Shown one piece after another: positions 51,872 to 62,576 of a stretch of 64,000 bases of DNA. Below the pieces are notes generated by a model, which worked only from the letters and a program-made list of their open reading frames with translations, had not been told where the DNA came from and searched no databases. The stretch's first letter is position 1; each line of letters begins with the position of its first letter. The position numbers and the translations under genes were made by a program. The stretch lies in the NCBI GenBank assembly GCA_947179485.1, contig OX359250.1:7213661-7277660 (forward strand), read 5' to 3'. The stretch comes from Allacma fusca. Taxonomy: Eukaryota > Arthropoda > Collembola > Symphypleona > Sminthuridae.

Positions 51872-54800
51872 TCTTAATGTTAAATCGTTAAGGCTGTCCT
51901 TTCAGCAATGAGAGTCCACTCCAGCAGAAATTTTACCGAGCTGCCCGCAGCAATCAGCAGATATCAGTTTAATGTTTGTTGCACAAACAGACACTCTGAA
52001 AATACAAATGAAACATATCACCTTCAATGTCTACTAAAACGCATCTTTGAAACTTCTGTGATATCCCAAAAGGACTTATCACAAAGACAAAATAATATAT
52101 CAGTCGCCGATATCAGTAGATACTTAAATATCAGTTCGGAAAAACATAAAGACAATATATTTTAAATATTTAATAACATATCAATATAGAATCACACGCC
52201 ATTTACACAAGTAAGCGTCAAATACTCCAAACGATATTATTGTGGAGGAACTGAATGTAAACGACAGATAAGGGTGAATCATAAACCTTGTTTATTCATG
52301 CGCTATAATAATCGGCTTCCTGAATTCAAATCAACTGTGTAACGTTATGGACTGACACAATCAAACTAGGTAAATGCCTATACATAAACCCATCAAAATA
52401 AAATTTTGCTAGTTCAACATTTATACGTAAATCTAACTCGACAGTTCCTGCCGCTAACTGACAAGCTAATGAATGGACTATATTATAATCTCCTGATAAA
52501 ATGAGGGGATACAGTTGGAAGAAATTTAATAAAGACTAGCCAAAATAACTTCACCGTGACCTTCGCCGACTATCAGGTTTTAAGCCCTTGCTATTTCGCC
52601 ACCGTCAAGTTTTTCGACAACTTCATCATAATCCAGTTGCATAAACCGATTACACAAAAAAAATCAATCTTCAATCAAGGGCTACAAGTTATATGTATAT
52701 CCAACAGGTTTGACAAGTTCCCCCCGATAAAAGTGAAACAATAATCAGCAAACTAGGCAAAAACAAGACCAATCAAAGTTCCATCAAATTTAGCCAATCA
52801 TGCTGACGTTACTCCAGTCATACTATATACAAACATACGAAATGCTCCATAAATGTCTTTTAACAGGATAATCCAATATTTCAACATTAATTATCAGGCT
52901 GGATATAATTACAAGCTTGTCCAGAGAGTCCTATTAAATGCAAAACTATGTATAATAATTATGTCACTAAATTATCCTTAAGACACAACATCCTTAATAA
53001 CAAACATTCCCACAAGTCATGAAATCCACGATTTCCCCTTAATCAACAAATAAATAAAGTCCCAAGTTTAATATCTTTACGAAATAACTTCCAGGTCTCA
53101 TATCATTACACGCTTCAAAGCCCCCATTTCCACCCATTATAAATTAACTAGATTTGGAACATCTCAAAAACTAAGTCCTGAAAAGCCTTTCCAGTGATAA
53201 ATCCCAATAATCCAATCTATGTCCGTAGTCCTGAATCATGATTTATTTTGAGTATTAAAGGGAAATAAACAAGACAAAACTCATCCTAATCCTTTCATCA
53301 CACAACTGTTAAACATTAGTCGCACGTGTGAACATCTTCACTTCACACATAAGTACCGACATTTCCCCACAATCACTCCTTACATATACACCCATCCAAC
53401 CAATTACAATGTAATCCACTAAATACACAGATATCTCCCAGAAGTTAATCTCCGTATACACTATCCGCATCCTCTTAATCTCAATCAACACAATTTTTAA
53501 TGCCTCCCATTGTAAGTACTTAATTACATATCCCCTCGTCCAATCTTCACTTAAAACTCCATTCCCTATATGCTCGTAAATGCACACTGAAAAACTTACA
53601 CAACACGTTCAAAATCAATAAACACATGTAATTAATAATGCACTCCTATTTATGGCCGTAAAAATATGTATCCGCAATAAAAACTCCTTTTTTTTCTATT
53701 TCAGAACTGTCTTTTACAGATACCACACAGTCAAGGACTTTTGGGGGCAAAAGCAGTCAACGATTACTAAAGACTTTTAAAAAGTACACAATTAAATGAA
53801 AGCTCAGAGTAACCCATATTTTTTTTTTACGGAAAGGAATCTTGAACTGCAAAATTACCTATAAGGTTATAACAGTTGCCAGTTGCTTTTTGAAGGTCAA
53901 TTCCTTTCACTACAGAGTCAGTGTGTTAATATTTGATGAAATCACGGGTTTATTATCGGGTTGTTCTCCTGGTTTAAATGATTTGGGGCTTAAACTCTGA
54001 AGGTACTATAAAGTCTTGGGCTGGATGAGGAAGGTTATAAGGGAGAGAAAAATATCCCCGTGTGACCCAACGACAGTACTTGAGAATTCCTATTTGTAAA
54101 TCAATAACATTTAAAATTTGATATTGAGGAGGACTCAAACCCACTACTAGATATTTCAACTAGGATGGGACGAAAGGAAGCGACTGAAATTGAGGGGGAC
54201 TGGCGTTACCCAGCTGATGATAAAAACGCTCACCCTCACCTCCGCGTACTCCTCAGATTGAGCTATGAACAGTGACCCGTGGTGTCCCATGAAATGAAAC
54301 TGGGAGTATAAAGAATACTTGGAGCCGTTTAGTGTTAAACCAGAACTCTTTAAGAGGGGATATGCAGGTATACTTTTTTTTCTCCTCTCAATCCTCTCTC
54401 TCTCTCTCAACAACACCAAACACACAGGGAGAGATGGAAAGGACTTTCCCTGTGCACATACAAAATCTTATAACTATGAGACAGGAGTAGTGTGTGTGTA
54501 CACCTCCGAGCGAAAAGTTTCAATGCCAACTGCTGTGTACAAGGATATTAGAACTATATTCCAGCCTCCATCAAAGCAAACCTTTTTTTTTGTACATTGG
54601 GTTGGATATAGGAGTGTGTTGGACTTGATCGAGTCTGCTTCATATTATGTTCTGTGTGTATATCTATGTTGAAAGTAAATGCGTGTGTGTGTGCTCTTCT
54701 TGATGCTCTTGTTAAAAAAAGAGGGTAATAATATGTTGTGTGGAATATCCTATGTGTATACCCCCTTTTACTTTATACTGCTAAAATGTGTCCAATGGCA

Positions 54801-57800
54801 TTGTATTGGAATAGTATTGGTGATTGGCACCACTCCAGGAATTCTTCTAACGTCATTATAGCCAAAGTATAAATGGGACTTGATTTGTACAAGTACTTGA
54901 GGCCTCCTTCCATTATATTACCCAGAACGTGGTACAGTTATGGGCCACATTTACGTCAGCTTTATTCATATATGGGACTGTGACAGTCACATATGTAATT
55001 TTATTATTACAGGCGTGCTGAATATTTTAGAGTTTTGTCACAGCCTGTCACAGGGGCTGGAGGAATTTTTATAGACTTGTTCATATCGACCCGTGTACAT
55101 TTACTATGTAAAGTCCATAATTTAAGGAGGTAGTTCATGAATAAGGGAAAGTCTATCTCTAATCGTATTGATTTTAATGGTCAATGCGTACTCACATATA
55201 GCTTTAATTTCCTGGGACATAGTCAGTCAGTATGGGTCCTCTGTGACAATATTGCGGAGTAGTAGCAATTGGCTATCAAGTAGACATCAATCATCCAAGT
55301 ATGACGGAAACACTTTGTCTTACTCTGAGCTTTCTTAGTATTTTATGTAGCATCGAAGCAGTGTGGTCCGAGTCTGAACATGTATGCGCATCCAGAAATC
55401 GAATCTGCTTTCTCCGAGAATACTATAGTGAAGGATGGGAGAAACTTTTAGAATGAAAAATTATTGGGGGAAAAACTGTACCGTAAACTATGAACGACTA
55501 TGGACGTACTTGAACTTAACCATGATAGGAAGAGTAATAATAAAACGAGCCGGAAATGAGCATTTCATATTGTGTGCTTTCACTCTGGAACTGGGACCAT
55601 ATCCTCCTCACTGTCCCAGCTGACAAGTTTAATCATTTCTAGTTATTAGTTCTAGTTAAATTATTTCGTCAAACCGGACCTGTTGAATTTGCTTTTTATG
55701 AAATGGGAATCATCATAAAATAATTAATTACATATAATTATTATAGTTTCGAAACTTCAAATTCCAGTTTGGCTGACGCTTGATAATCAAGTGTCTGCTG
55801 TCACAACAGCCCCTCTGTTTGCAGAACATTATTCTCTCCACTGGTATAAAGATAAACTACAATGTGGAATAACTGTTTCTGAATTCATTGAAATTGGAAC
55901 GAAATTCATTGGGGTTTCAATTACTTACACTACGTAATCATGTTTCAAATAATATGTCCATTGTACGTATATTCTAAGAAAAAGTCTTTTAAGTTACTTT
56001 GTAACAACAAAAGCAAAATTTTTGCTAACCTGCTGCGTCGCACTTGCATACATCGTAGAAGGATACAACGGCATTGTTGAATTAATCAAGTATTTTGAAG
56101 TGTTTCAGCAAGGCACAAGGCTTATTGTTAGCATGTTATAATATTATCGGTAATAATATATAGGAACTATATAGCCCACAGCCATTTTTATGTTAAGTGG
56201 AAGTTAAAAGCACTATTACTGCAAATATTTATATTTTGTAGTTTAAAATAACAACTATTATATTATGTCTATAGGCAAATACTGCTGAGTATCACTGAAA
56301 TAAAATATTTCTTTCTATATGCGTCTTTCTGTGTTTCCCGTATGCGTAAGCAGCTTTGGAACAATCGAGAATAAATCTGGGGTAAATATTGCATTGAATT
56401 CAGTAAAATTTTAAGAATAGTTTGAAACGTATCCCCAATATATGCATATTTAGTGCACCAGAAAAATGGTATTAAGGCAAAATACTTATTGATGTAAATC
56501 TTGAATGAAAAGACATCCTCAAAGAAATAACTTACGCATCTATTTTCAATACCAAAAATTAAGTAATATATTGGAATTTGTTTAGAATCTCAATTCAGAG
56601 GGCACATTGACAATGACGTTAAAAAAAATAAGGAGAATTTAATAGCTTTGTCAAAGTGGATTTATGAATTATGCATGTTCCTTGGAACATGATACACCCA
56701 GATATACTCAGGCAGACCCACCTCTCGACCTTGTCTTTTTTACTGTAAAATCTCGTTGTAAGGAATTTGCAAGGACTGGAGAATTTTGTCAATTTTAAAA
56801 GCTTTCCCTTATAAGTAGTGTCTTAAGCAATGCATATGTACATAAATTCATATTCATGGACGGCAATCACGACCGACCCAAAGTAAATGCGTTGTTCAAC
56901 GAGAAATCCTTTTCAAACACAGACTTTATAACGAGAATTCGAGTGTAGAAGTTATTGAAATTTGCAGCTAAAAAATGAACAAATAACATAAACATTAAAA
57001 AGGAACAATTGTCCGTACAGAGAATTACACATTTGCAAATAAGCACGCAAAACCATTTTGTCAAATATCAAAGTAAAAACATGAGCATACTTGATTGTAT
57101 GTATCTATTTTTAATACTATATGTTACTGCTATGCAGATAGTATACGATTATTGCAAAAAATTCTCGCATAGGTCAACTATTTATCTAGTTCTCAGGAGT
57201 ATGCAGACCTGTAAACCTCTTGACGTAGTGAACTATAATAGCTTTCACCTTTTGTCATTCTCAACTTGGGGAAATGGTTGGTTGCTAATCAACCCCAGAT
57301 ACAATCGTCTTAAATCCGCTTTGTCATCAGAACATTTCAGGATTGTCATGCTGACTCTTGTGAGAAAGTATCGGCGTAAAAATAAAATAGTTCACACACC
57401 CTAACTTTTACAGGAGACGTGGAACCCTATCTGAGCTGCCATAGGACGTTACCTCCCAGCGTCACAACCTGGTCTTCTGGTGTCGTGTACAAAGTCAAAC
57501 CTGTAACCGGTCAAAGTTACGGTTTTGTGACGCTTGTACATACATATGCAACAGATGAGCCACAAGTTACAACACGTGTGGGAAAATCTCGTCGAAATCC
57601 CTGTCAAGTTGTACCCATATTCGTCCAAATGAAGGGGATACCTTCTGAACATATTCAGTGTAATTCTGAGTTTCTTAGAACTGCATGTGAAAACACTCAA
57701 AACCACTTTTTTTTGCAAAACCGTACCTGTAGTAAGAATATAAGATGCATCCTTAAAAGTCAGGATGTTGCACTGTGAGCAATGCATTGCGGAATAAATA

Positions 57801-57888
57801 TTTTTAGACACATGGGCTAATGGGGTCTCAATCACGGGTGCAGTCATTAAAATGTAAAAGTTAATAATTGATTTGATGAAACTTGCGT
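51872..57888. other. Intergenic, no gene recognised
   Basis: About 6 kb of AT-rich DNA above acetyl-CoA synthetase; its promoter and any 5' UTR exon should lie in the first few hundred bases. A frame at 57419-57778 follows an acceptor-like TTTTACAG (ends 57413) and the opposite strand is open at 57449-58003, but neither resembles a known protein. A short CT-rich stretch lies near 54389-54411. Confidence 0.45.
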
Positions 57889-58744
57889 TACATGTAAACT
57901 GAAATGCGTTTGTATAGTCGCGTTTTGAACATGCGTTGCTGAAGACGCGTTCGAAGGCGCGTTTTCGGAGTTGAATTAATTCAACTTTTGTGCATGCGTT
58001 CATGCGTTCGGTTTCCTTTCTAATGAAATTGGAAGGTAAGAAAGTGACTAAAAATTCGAATAAAAAAGCAAAAACGCCCAGTAAAAGAGCATAAGCAACT
58101 CTCCAACATCAACAGGAAGTTAAGGAGCTTCAGAGGGAACTTCGAAATTTTAATGATAAGTTAATTACATTAGTTCAGTCCCGTAGCTTCATTTATGACT
58201 GGACCCCAATCACAATAGGAAGAAACAAATATAATATATTACTGCAAAGCAGAAATCTCATGTTTTATGAAGCTTTATAAATAATAAATAGGTCGAACCC
58301 ACGCTTGGCTTTTACGAGAAGTTTCGGTAAATTTAAAATCAATCTTGCTGCGGCAAAAAATTATGATTTTCTTTAATTTTTCTATTTTCGAAATTATTAT
58401 GGTCAAAGACATTTTCCTTCCTTTCTCAGTGTTCTCAAAGTAATTTTAACTGTGCAAGGTTCTTTTGTGCCTTCGTGTAAAATCGCGGGCAGCAGAATGA
58501 CAGTTGTCAAAAAAAACATTACCTCGAATAGTAGTTGTTCGAAAAATAACATTGCGTTACATAGGACATTTTCCACTCTCTCACATCTAAAAATGTCTTA
58601 CGCAACGCAACATATTTTCGCGCGTTTATCTAAACTGCAGCTAGTTGCGATTGGAAACAAGAATCGCGCCAATAGATCTTTGTTCGCATCGCAAGTTCTC
58701 ATCGCATGGTGAATTGCATCGCAAACGCATCTCATGTAAACTAA
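57889..58744. mobile_element. Possible degraded DNA transposon with short imperfect terminal repeats
   Basis: The left end reads TTACATG...ATGCGTTTG and the right end, reverse-complemented, reads TTTACATG...ATGCGTTTG, with 8 extra bases on the left. Just inside each end are repeated ATGCG/GCGTT motifs unlike the surrounding AT-rich DNA. The interior (58023-58280) contains a Lys-rich reading frame interrupted by stops (KLEGKKVTKNSNKKAKTPSK then KELQRELRNFNDK). The element is about 850 bases. No transposase domain is visible and no target-site duplication could be fixed, so the superfamily is unassigned. Confidence 0.4.
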
Positions 58745-59090
58745 GCTTTATGCTTATGATTGATTATGTTTTCACAAATAAAATACTAAAAATCTAAAAC
58801 GAATTTACAATGTCTCACCCAAGCAGAACCATTAAGTTAGAAAATACTAAACATAGGTACTAAAAAGATTTCACTAGATGGATCGATAATTTATAAAAAG
58901 ATTTCACTACAAATGGTAACAGTTTTCAAGAACTTGTAGAAGCGAAATGGGATTTAAATAATTATCTATACATCTGTATTTATGTACGTATGCGTCCATT
59001 CTTGAATAAAAACATATGTCCACTAAATACAATCTACATATATGGTAGACATAGACGTAATCGCTCTGTCATCGTTGCAACCCCAAGTAA
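58745..59090. other. Non-coding spacer between repeat elements
   Basis: No gene or recognisable element. It includes a local duplication of the phrase AAAAGATTTCACTA (near 58862 and 58897). Confidence 0.4.
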
Positions 59091-59255
59091 TTAAAAATCG
59101 TCTTTGATTAGCAATACTTGCGAAGTCCATAAGGGGCGAAGCACCACTATGTGATGAAACAGCATAAGCAAGTAGCGTTAAGTATCCCTATAAATACAAT
59201 AAAACTCTTAGATTCATACCAGTGAGCGCTAACTATTGTTCACTAAAACGCTGAT
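59091..59255. repeat. Dispersed repeat, copy 1
   Basis: This segment shares an ordered set of blocks with 61872-62025: TTAAAAATC, then TAAGGGGCGAAGC, ACAGCATAAGC, CCTATAAATAC and a final ATACCAGTGAG-type block. The copies are diverged but collinear. The internal TATAAATA could be a promoter of a retroelement LTR. It may be an LTR remnant related to the BEL element or another dispersed family. Confidence 0.6.
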
Positions 59256-60060
59256 ACATACAGTCATTACAACGTTTGTGGATATAAACTCTCACCCAAA
59301 TGTTCCTTGAGAGAGCAAAGTAATTCTAGATAATTAAATTATTTCCAGGCCTCAAAATTCTTTGGAGGAATTTTGATTCCCAGTCAACATAAATTAAGTT
59401 TTTTAATTATTTAAAAACTTCGTCATAAGACGATTAGTCCTGATGGTGGAGGTCTCAGATGATTCCTTGTAGACGAAAACTGTGATGTTAAAAAATAGAT
59501 AAAAATTGACTCTTCTTTTCAAAAACTAGCTGTCAAAATTTTGAAAATCCCTGAATTAATACAAAGATCTGAGTCGGGGTTACCACGACGGTTCGAAAGG
59601 GGTATTGCACTCGATTTTATCCTCAGTATTTTAGAATTTATATCAAGTTTTTCAAATCTTATCCAAATCACATGAGTCTGTTTTTTTCAATACGGTCATT
59701 CCCATATTGAAGCATTTTTTTGGACTATGTACATATTATGTACATAAATACATTTTTAATAGCGTAGATACTGCTGACAACAAAAATTATTGGCATACAG
59801 TCAACCAATCCCAAATTATTACAAAATATATTTGGGACTAGTTGTGCTGCGGCACGGTCCCAAAGAATGGAGCGTGATAGGGCCTTCTGTTTACCTCGAA
59901 GGCGCTGCGCGTGTATTGCGTTACAGAAGCCACCTCTCCTCGTCTACTTTAGCAAGCAAGCAATGTTTGCATGCTTGCTGTATGTACACACATGCAATCT
60001 ACCCGTCACTTACGGCGTGAATGAACCCTTACGTATATATGTATACAAAATGCCCGTGTC

Positions 60061-60202
60061 GGTTTTTTTCTGTTTTCGCGGTGAGCACAACCTAATACGC
60101 GATTTTTTAAAATTTTCTTTCGTCGTTCATATGAAGCCTTACATTTTGAAGTAAAAAAATTATGCAGATTAGGTTGTGCTCACCGTGAAAAAAAATCCGT
60201 AA
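60061..60202. repeat. Hairpin with perfect 18-bp inverted repeat (MITE-like)
   Basis: CGGTGAGCACAACCTAAT at 60079-60096 is repeated as its exact reverse complement at 60168-60185, with a 71-base spacer. Similarity extends imperfectly outward (CGG plus T-run on the left, T-run plus CCG mirrored on the right) and inward (CGCGATTTTTT against GCATAATTTTTTT). The whole is about 140 bases, consistent with a small non-autonomous foldback or MITE element. Confidence 0.75.
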
Positions 60203-61567
60203 TGAGCAAAAAATGCAATGTAATTTTTTTACAAAATCCGCTATAATTATCCCACGTTGTCCAAAAAAATCATGCAGCAACCTTAGGTTCCTATAACAAT
60301 TAAAACACATGCAAAATAAAAATACTTGAGTTATTAAGGCTGGTAAAAATTATTGAAATTTTCGGGCTTTTTCGGGTTTCTGCCTTAGCAGTACGATTTT
60401 CCGACCGCATTTCATCCCGAAAATTGCTATGATGTACATGCACATTAAGTGGTATACATACAAATAATTAACGACTTGATGACTTTTTCGTTGTCCGTTT
60501 TCAAAAATACAGACTCACATACTAGTTAGGAAATAATAATTTAAACGAGTTTATCACCACGTATAAACAAACGAGTGTGGCGGGTCTAACTGGTACGCAT
60601 TGTCTTGAATATCTCAGATGCATTGTGTTCAGGCTGCCTTAGCCTGAACTACATTTGTATTTTGTGACTTTTGGAGCCCAGCTCCTTTGCATAGAATAGC
60701 GTAGGTTTTTTAACTTATTTGCATTTGAATATGTTCCAAAGTTTGGGTAGCTCACCTGGGGTTGCTGAACGTAAAATACCGACGCCAGCCTTTTTTATCC
60801 TAATCTTTCTAAAATACCTGAACGTTATTCTAATTAATTTTTCCTGTAACCCAACCTAATTAGGGAGTTCAACTACCGGTTAAGTTGAACTTTTCACATA
60901 TAACTATTTTTGTTACCTATAGATACTAGTTTTGTGTGCCTTTATTCTAACCTAATTTAAGAGATATACAGATGTATAACAAATTATTTACAATTTATTT
61001 GATTGTAATGTTTTTCTCCAAAGACAAAGAAATCTCAACCTGTAAAAGGGCCCTGAGATCACAATTCGGAGAGCAATTCTTCTCCAACCTTCAACCTGAT
61101 ACTACCTCAATTTCCTGGAGTATTTTTCTCCAAATTTCAAATCGTTACTCTCCACATTTTTATTTTATCCTTGACATTACCATGTATTTTAACCATAATT
61201 CACACTGTCCTAGTTCATTTTGGAGGTGATCTTTATTCCAAAGCTCCGTAATTAATTTGTAATCTTTTAAACCTATAGTACTTTGTATTAACAATTATTG
61301 TTGCAGTAATTAAATTCAGTCTAATTGAGGTTTAACCTATTGTTGTATGTTCCGCTCTATTCCAATACACATTATCTCCATCTTTCCATCTTGCACTACA
61401 CCACCTTTAATTCACAGACACAAGTTATTCCTAAACACATTGATTTAATTAATAACCCTTATTGTTATTTATAATCCGCTTTGTTATTTCTTATAAGTAA
61501 CAATACAAATCAGAATTTCCAGAGACTTGTCAAATTAAGTACCAGTACTACTAAGGTCAAATTGAGA
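60203..61567. other. Non-coding, no gene recognised
   Basis: AT-rich sequence between repeats. Small frames are present (for example 60972-61229) but lack support. No RNA gene was recognised. Confidence 0.4.
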
Positions 61568-61626
61568 TCATGGTACTACTTGTAACCAACTGGGGTTAAT
61601 TTGGGTTCATGGTACTACTTATAACC
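61568..61626. repeat. Short direct repeat, 39-base period
   Basis: TCATGGTACTACTTGTAACC at 61568-61587 recurs with one change at 61607-61626. A more diverged partial unit may lie just upstream (AGTACTACTAAGGTCAAATTG). Confidence 0.75.
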
Positions 61627-61871
61627 TAGTGGTCAGCATGTGGTTGACTTGCCTTATATCGCTTATTAACGGCTGTGTCGCAAATTGTCTTTTATAGCTT
61701 TGTTTTTTCTTATCGAAGTTTTGTTTTTTCGAAAACGTATATCATTTGTTTTGTTCAAAAAACAGTAGCTGAACAAAATAACAAACTCAACAAACTCAAC
61801 AAACGCAACAATATTCCAGCATTACATACATGGACCTTGTACATTGACCCGTGTGGCTTCCCACAGTTACC

Positions 61872-62025
61872 TTCAAAAAATCAGCTGTGATCAACACTAC
61901 GTTCTGAGTCACTAAGGGGCGAAGCGCCAAAATGTAATATAACAGCATAAGCTTGTAATTATACGTTCCCATATAAATACCCTGCCTAAAATGCTTATAT
62001 ACATACGAGTGAGTGTTCATATTTA
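61872..62025. repeat. Dispersed repeat, copy 2
   Basis: Collinear with 59091-59255: CTAAGGGGCGAAGC, ACAGCATAAGC, CCATATAAATACCC and ATACGAGTGAG. It ends just before GCCCCGTGCTTCGCACAGG at 62036-62054 and lies 500-700 bases above the BEL gag frame, so it may be the start of that element's LTR, including a TATA box. Confidence 0.6.
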
Positions 62026-62033
62026 ACTAGTAA

Positions 62034-62523
62034 AAGCCCCGTGCTTCGCACAGGAGCAATTACTTGTGTTCAGTGCTATTTGTGCCATTCTCATTATGTA
62101 AATGTAAAATTTAACTATCTTAGAATGAGGCTTATTGAGTATGATAGAATGCTTTGAGTGTCCACTTTTGTCCGTACCTTTGTAATGTATGTTAGTTATC
62201 AGTGTTCCGTCCTTGTCTAAAATTTTCCAATGTAAATTAGGTCAGTGCTCCGTACTATCTTTGTCAATTATTTGCCTGGCTTGTATCCTGCATTATTATG
62301 CCGCGGTAAAATGTCTTTATTGTTTTCTGAGGATTTTGTTTTGTGAAAAATAAAATGACACTCGGCTAGGAGATTTTGCCCAGAGAACTTCACCTTGACT
62401 CTCACATTCGGCCTGCCATCTCACTCGTCAGTCATATTACTCTCACATTCCCCAGTCTCATTTTCTCAACTGAATTTTCATTTAATCAGGCATTTCACCA
62501 ACAAGTACCTTCAGCGTACATTT
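62034..62523 (+). mobile_element. Probable 5' LTR and leader region of the BEL/Pao element (limits unresolved)
   Basis: The region directly above the gag frame contains an AATAAA at 62349-62354 and ends in GTACA at 62520, just before the candidate primer-binding site. The left boundary cannot be set, because the 3' LTR needed for comparison lies outside the window. The TATA-containing repeat at 61872-62025 may belong to it. Confidence 0.4.
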
Positions 62524-62540
62524 TGGTCCTTCGAACCGGA
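62524..62540 (+). other. Candidate primer-binding site of the BEL/Pao element
   Basis: TGGTCCTTCGAACCGGA starts with the TGG expected opposite a tRNA CCA end and sits 36 bases above the gag ATG. From memory, closely similar strings occur at this position in other BEL elements; that recollection is unverified. The matching tRNA was not identified. Confidence 0.4.
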
Positions 62541-62576
62541 TATTTTTCCAGTTAATATCTATTTTTGGGTGAAAAA

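Noticed and set aside
57449..58003. 184-residue minus-strand frame and the plus-strand frame at 57419-57778
   Set aside because: Neither resembles a family I know, both run into the candidate transposon end, and no consistent splice partners were found.
62034..62523. Exact LTR boundaries of the BEL element
   Set aside because: They need the second LTR, which lies beyond the right edge; several TG starts are possible.
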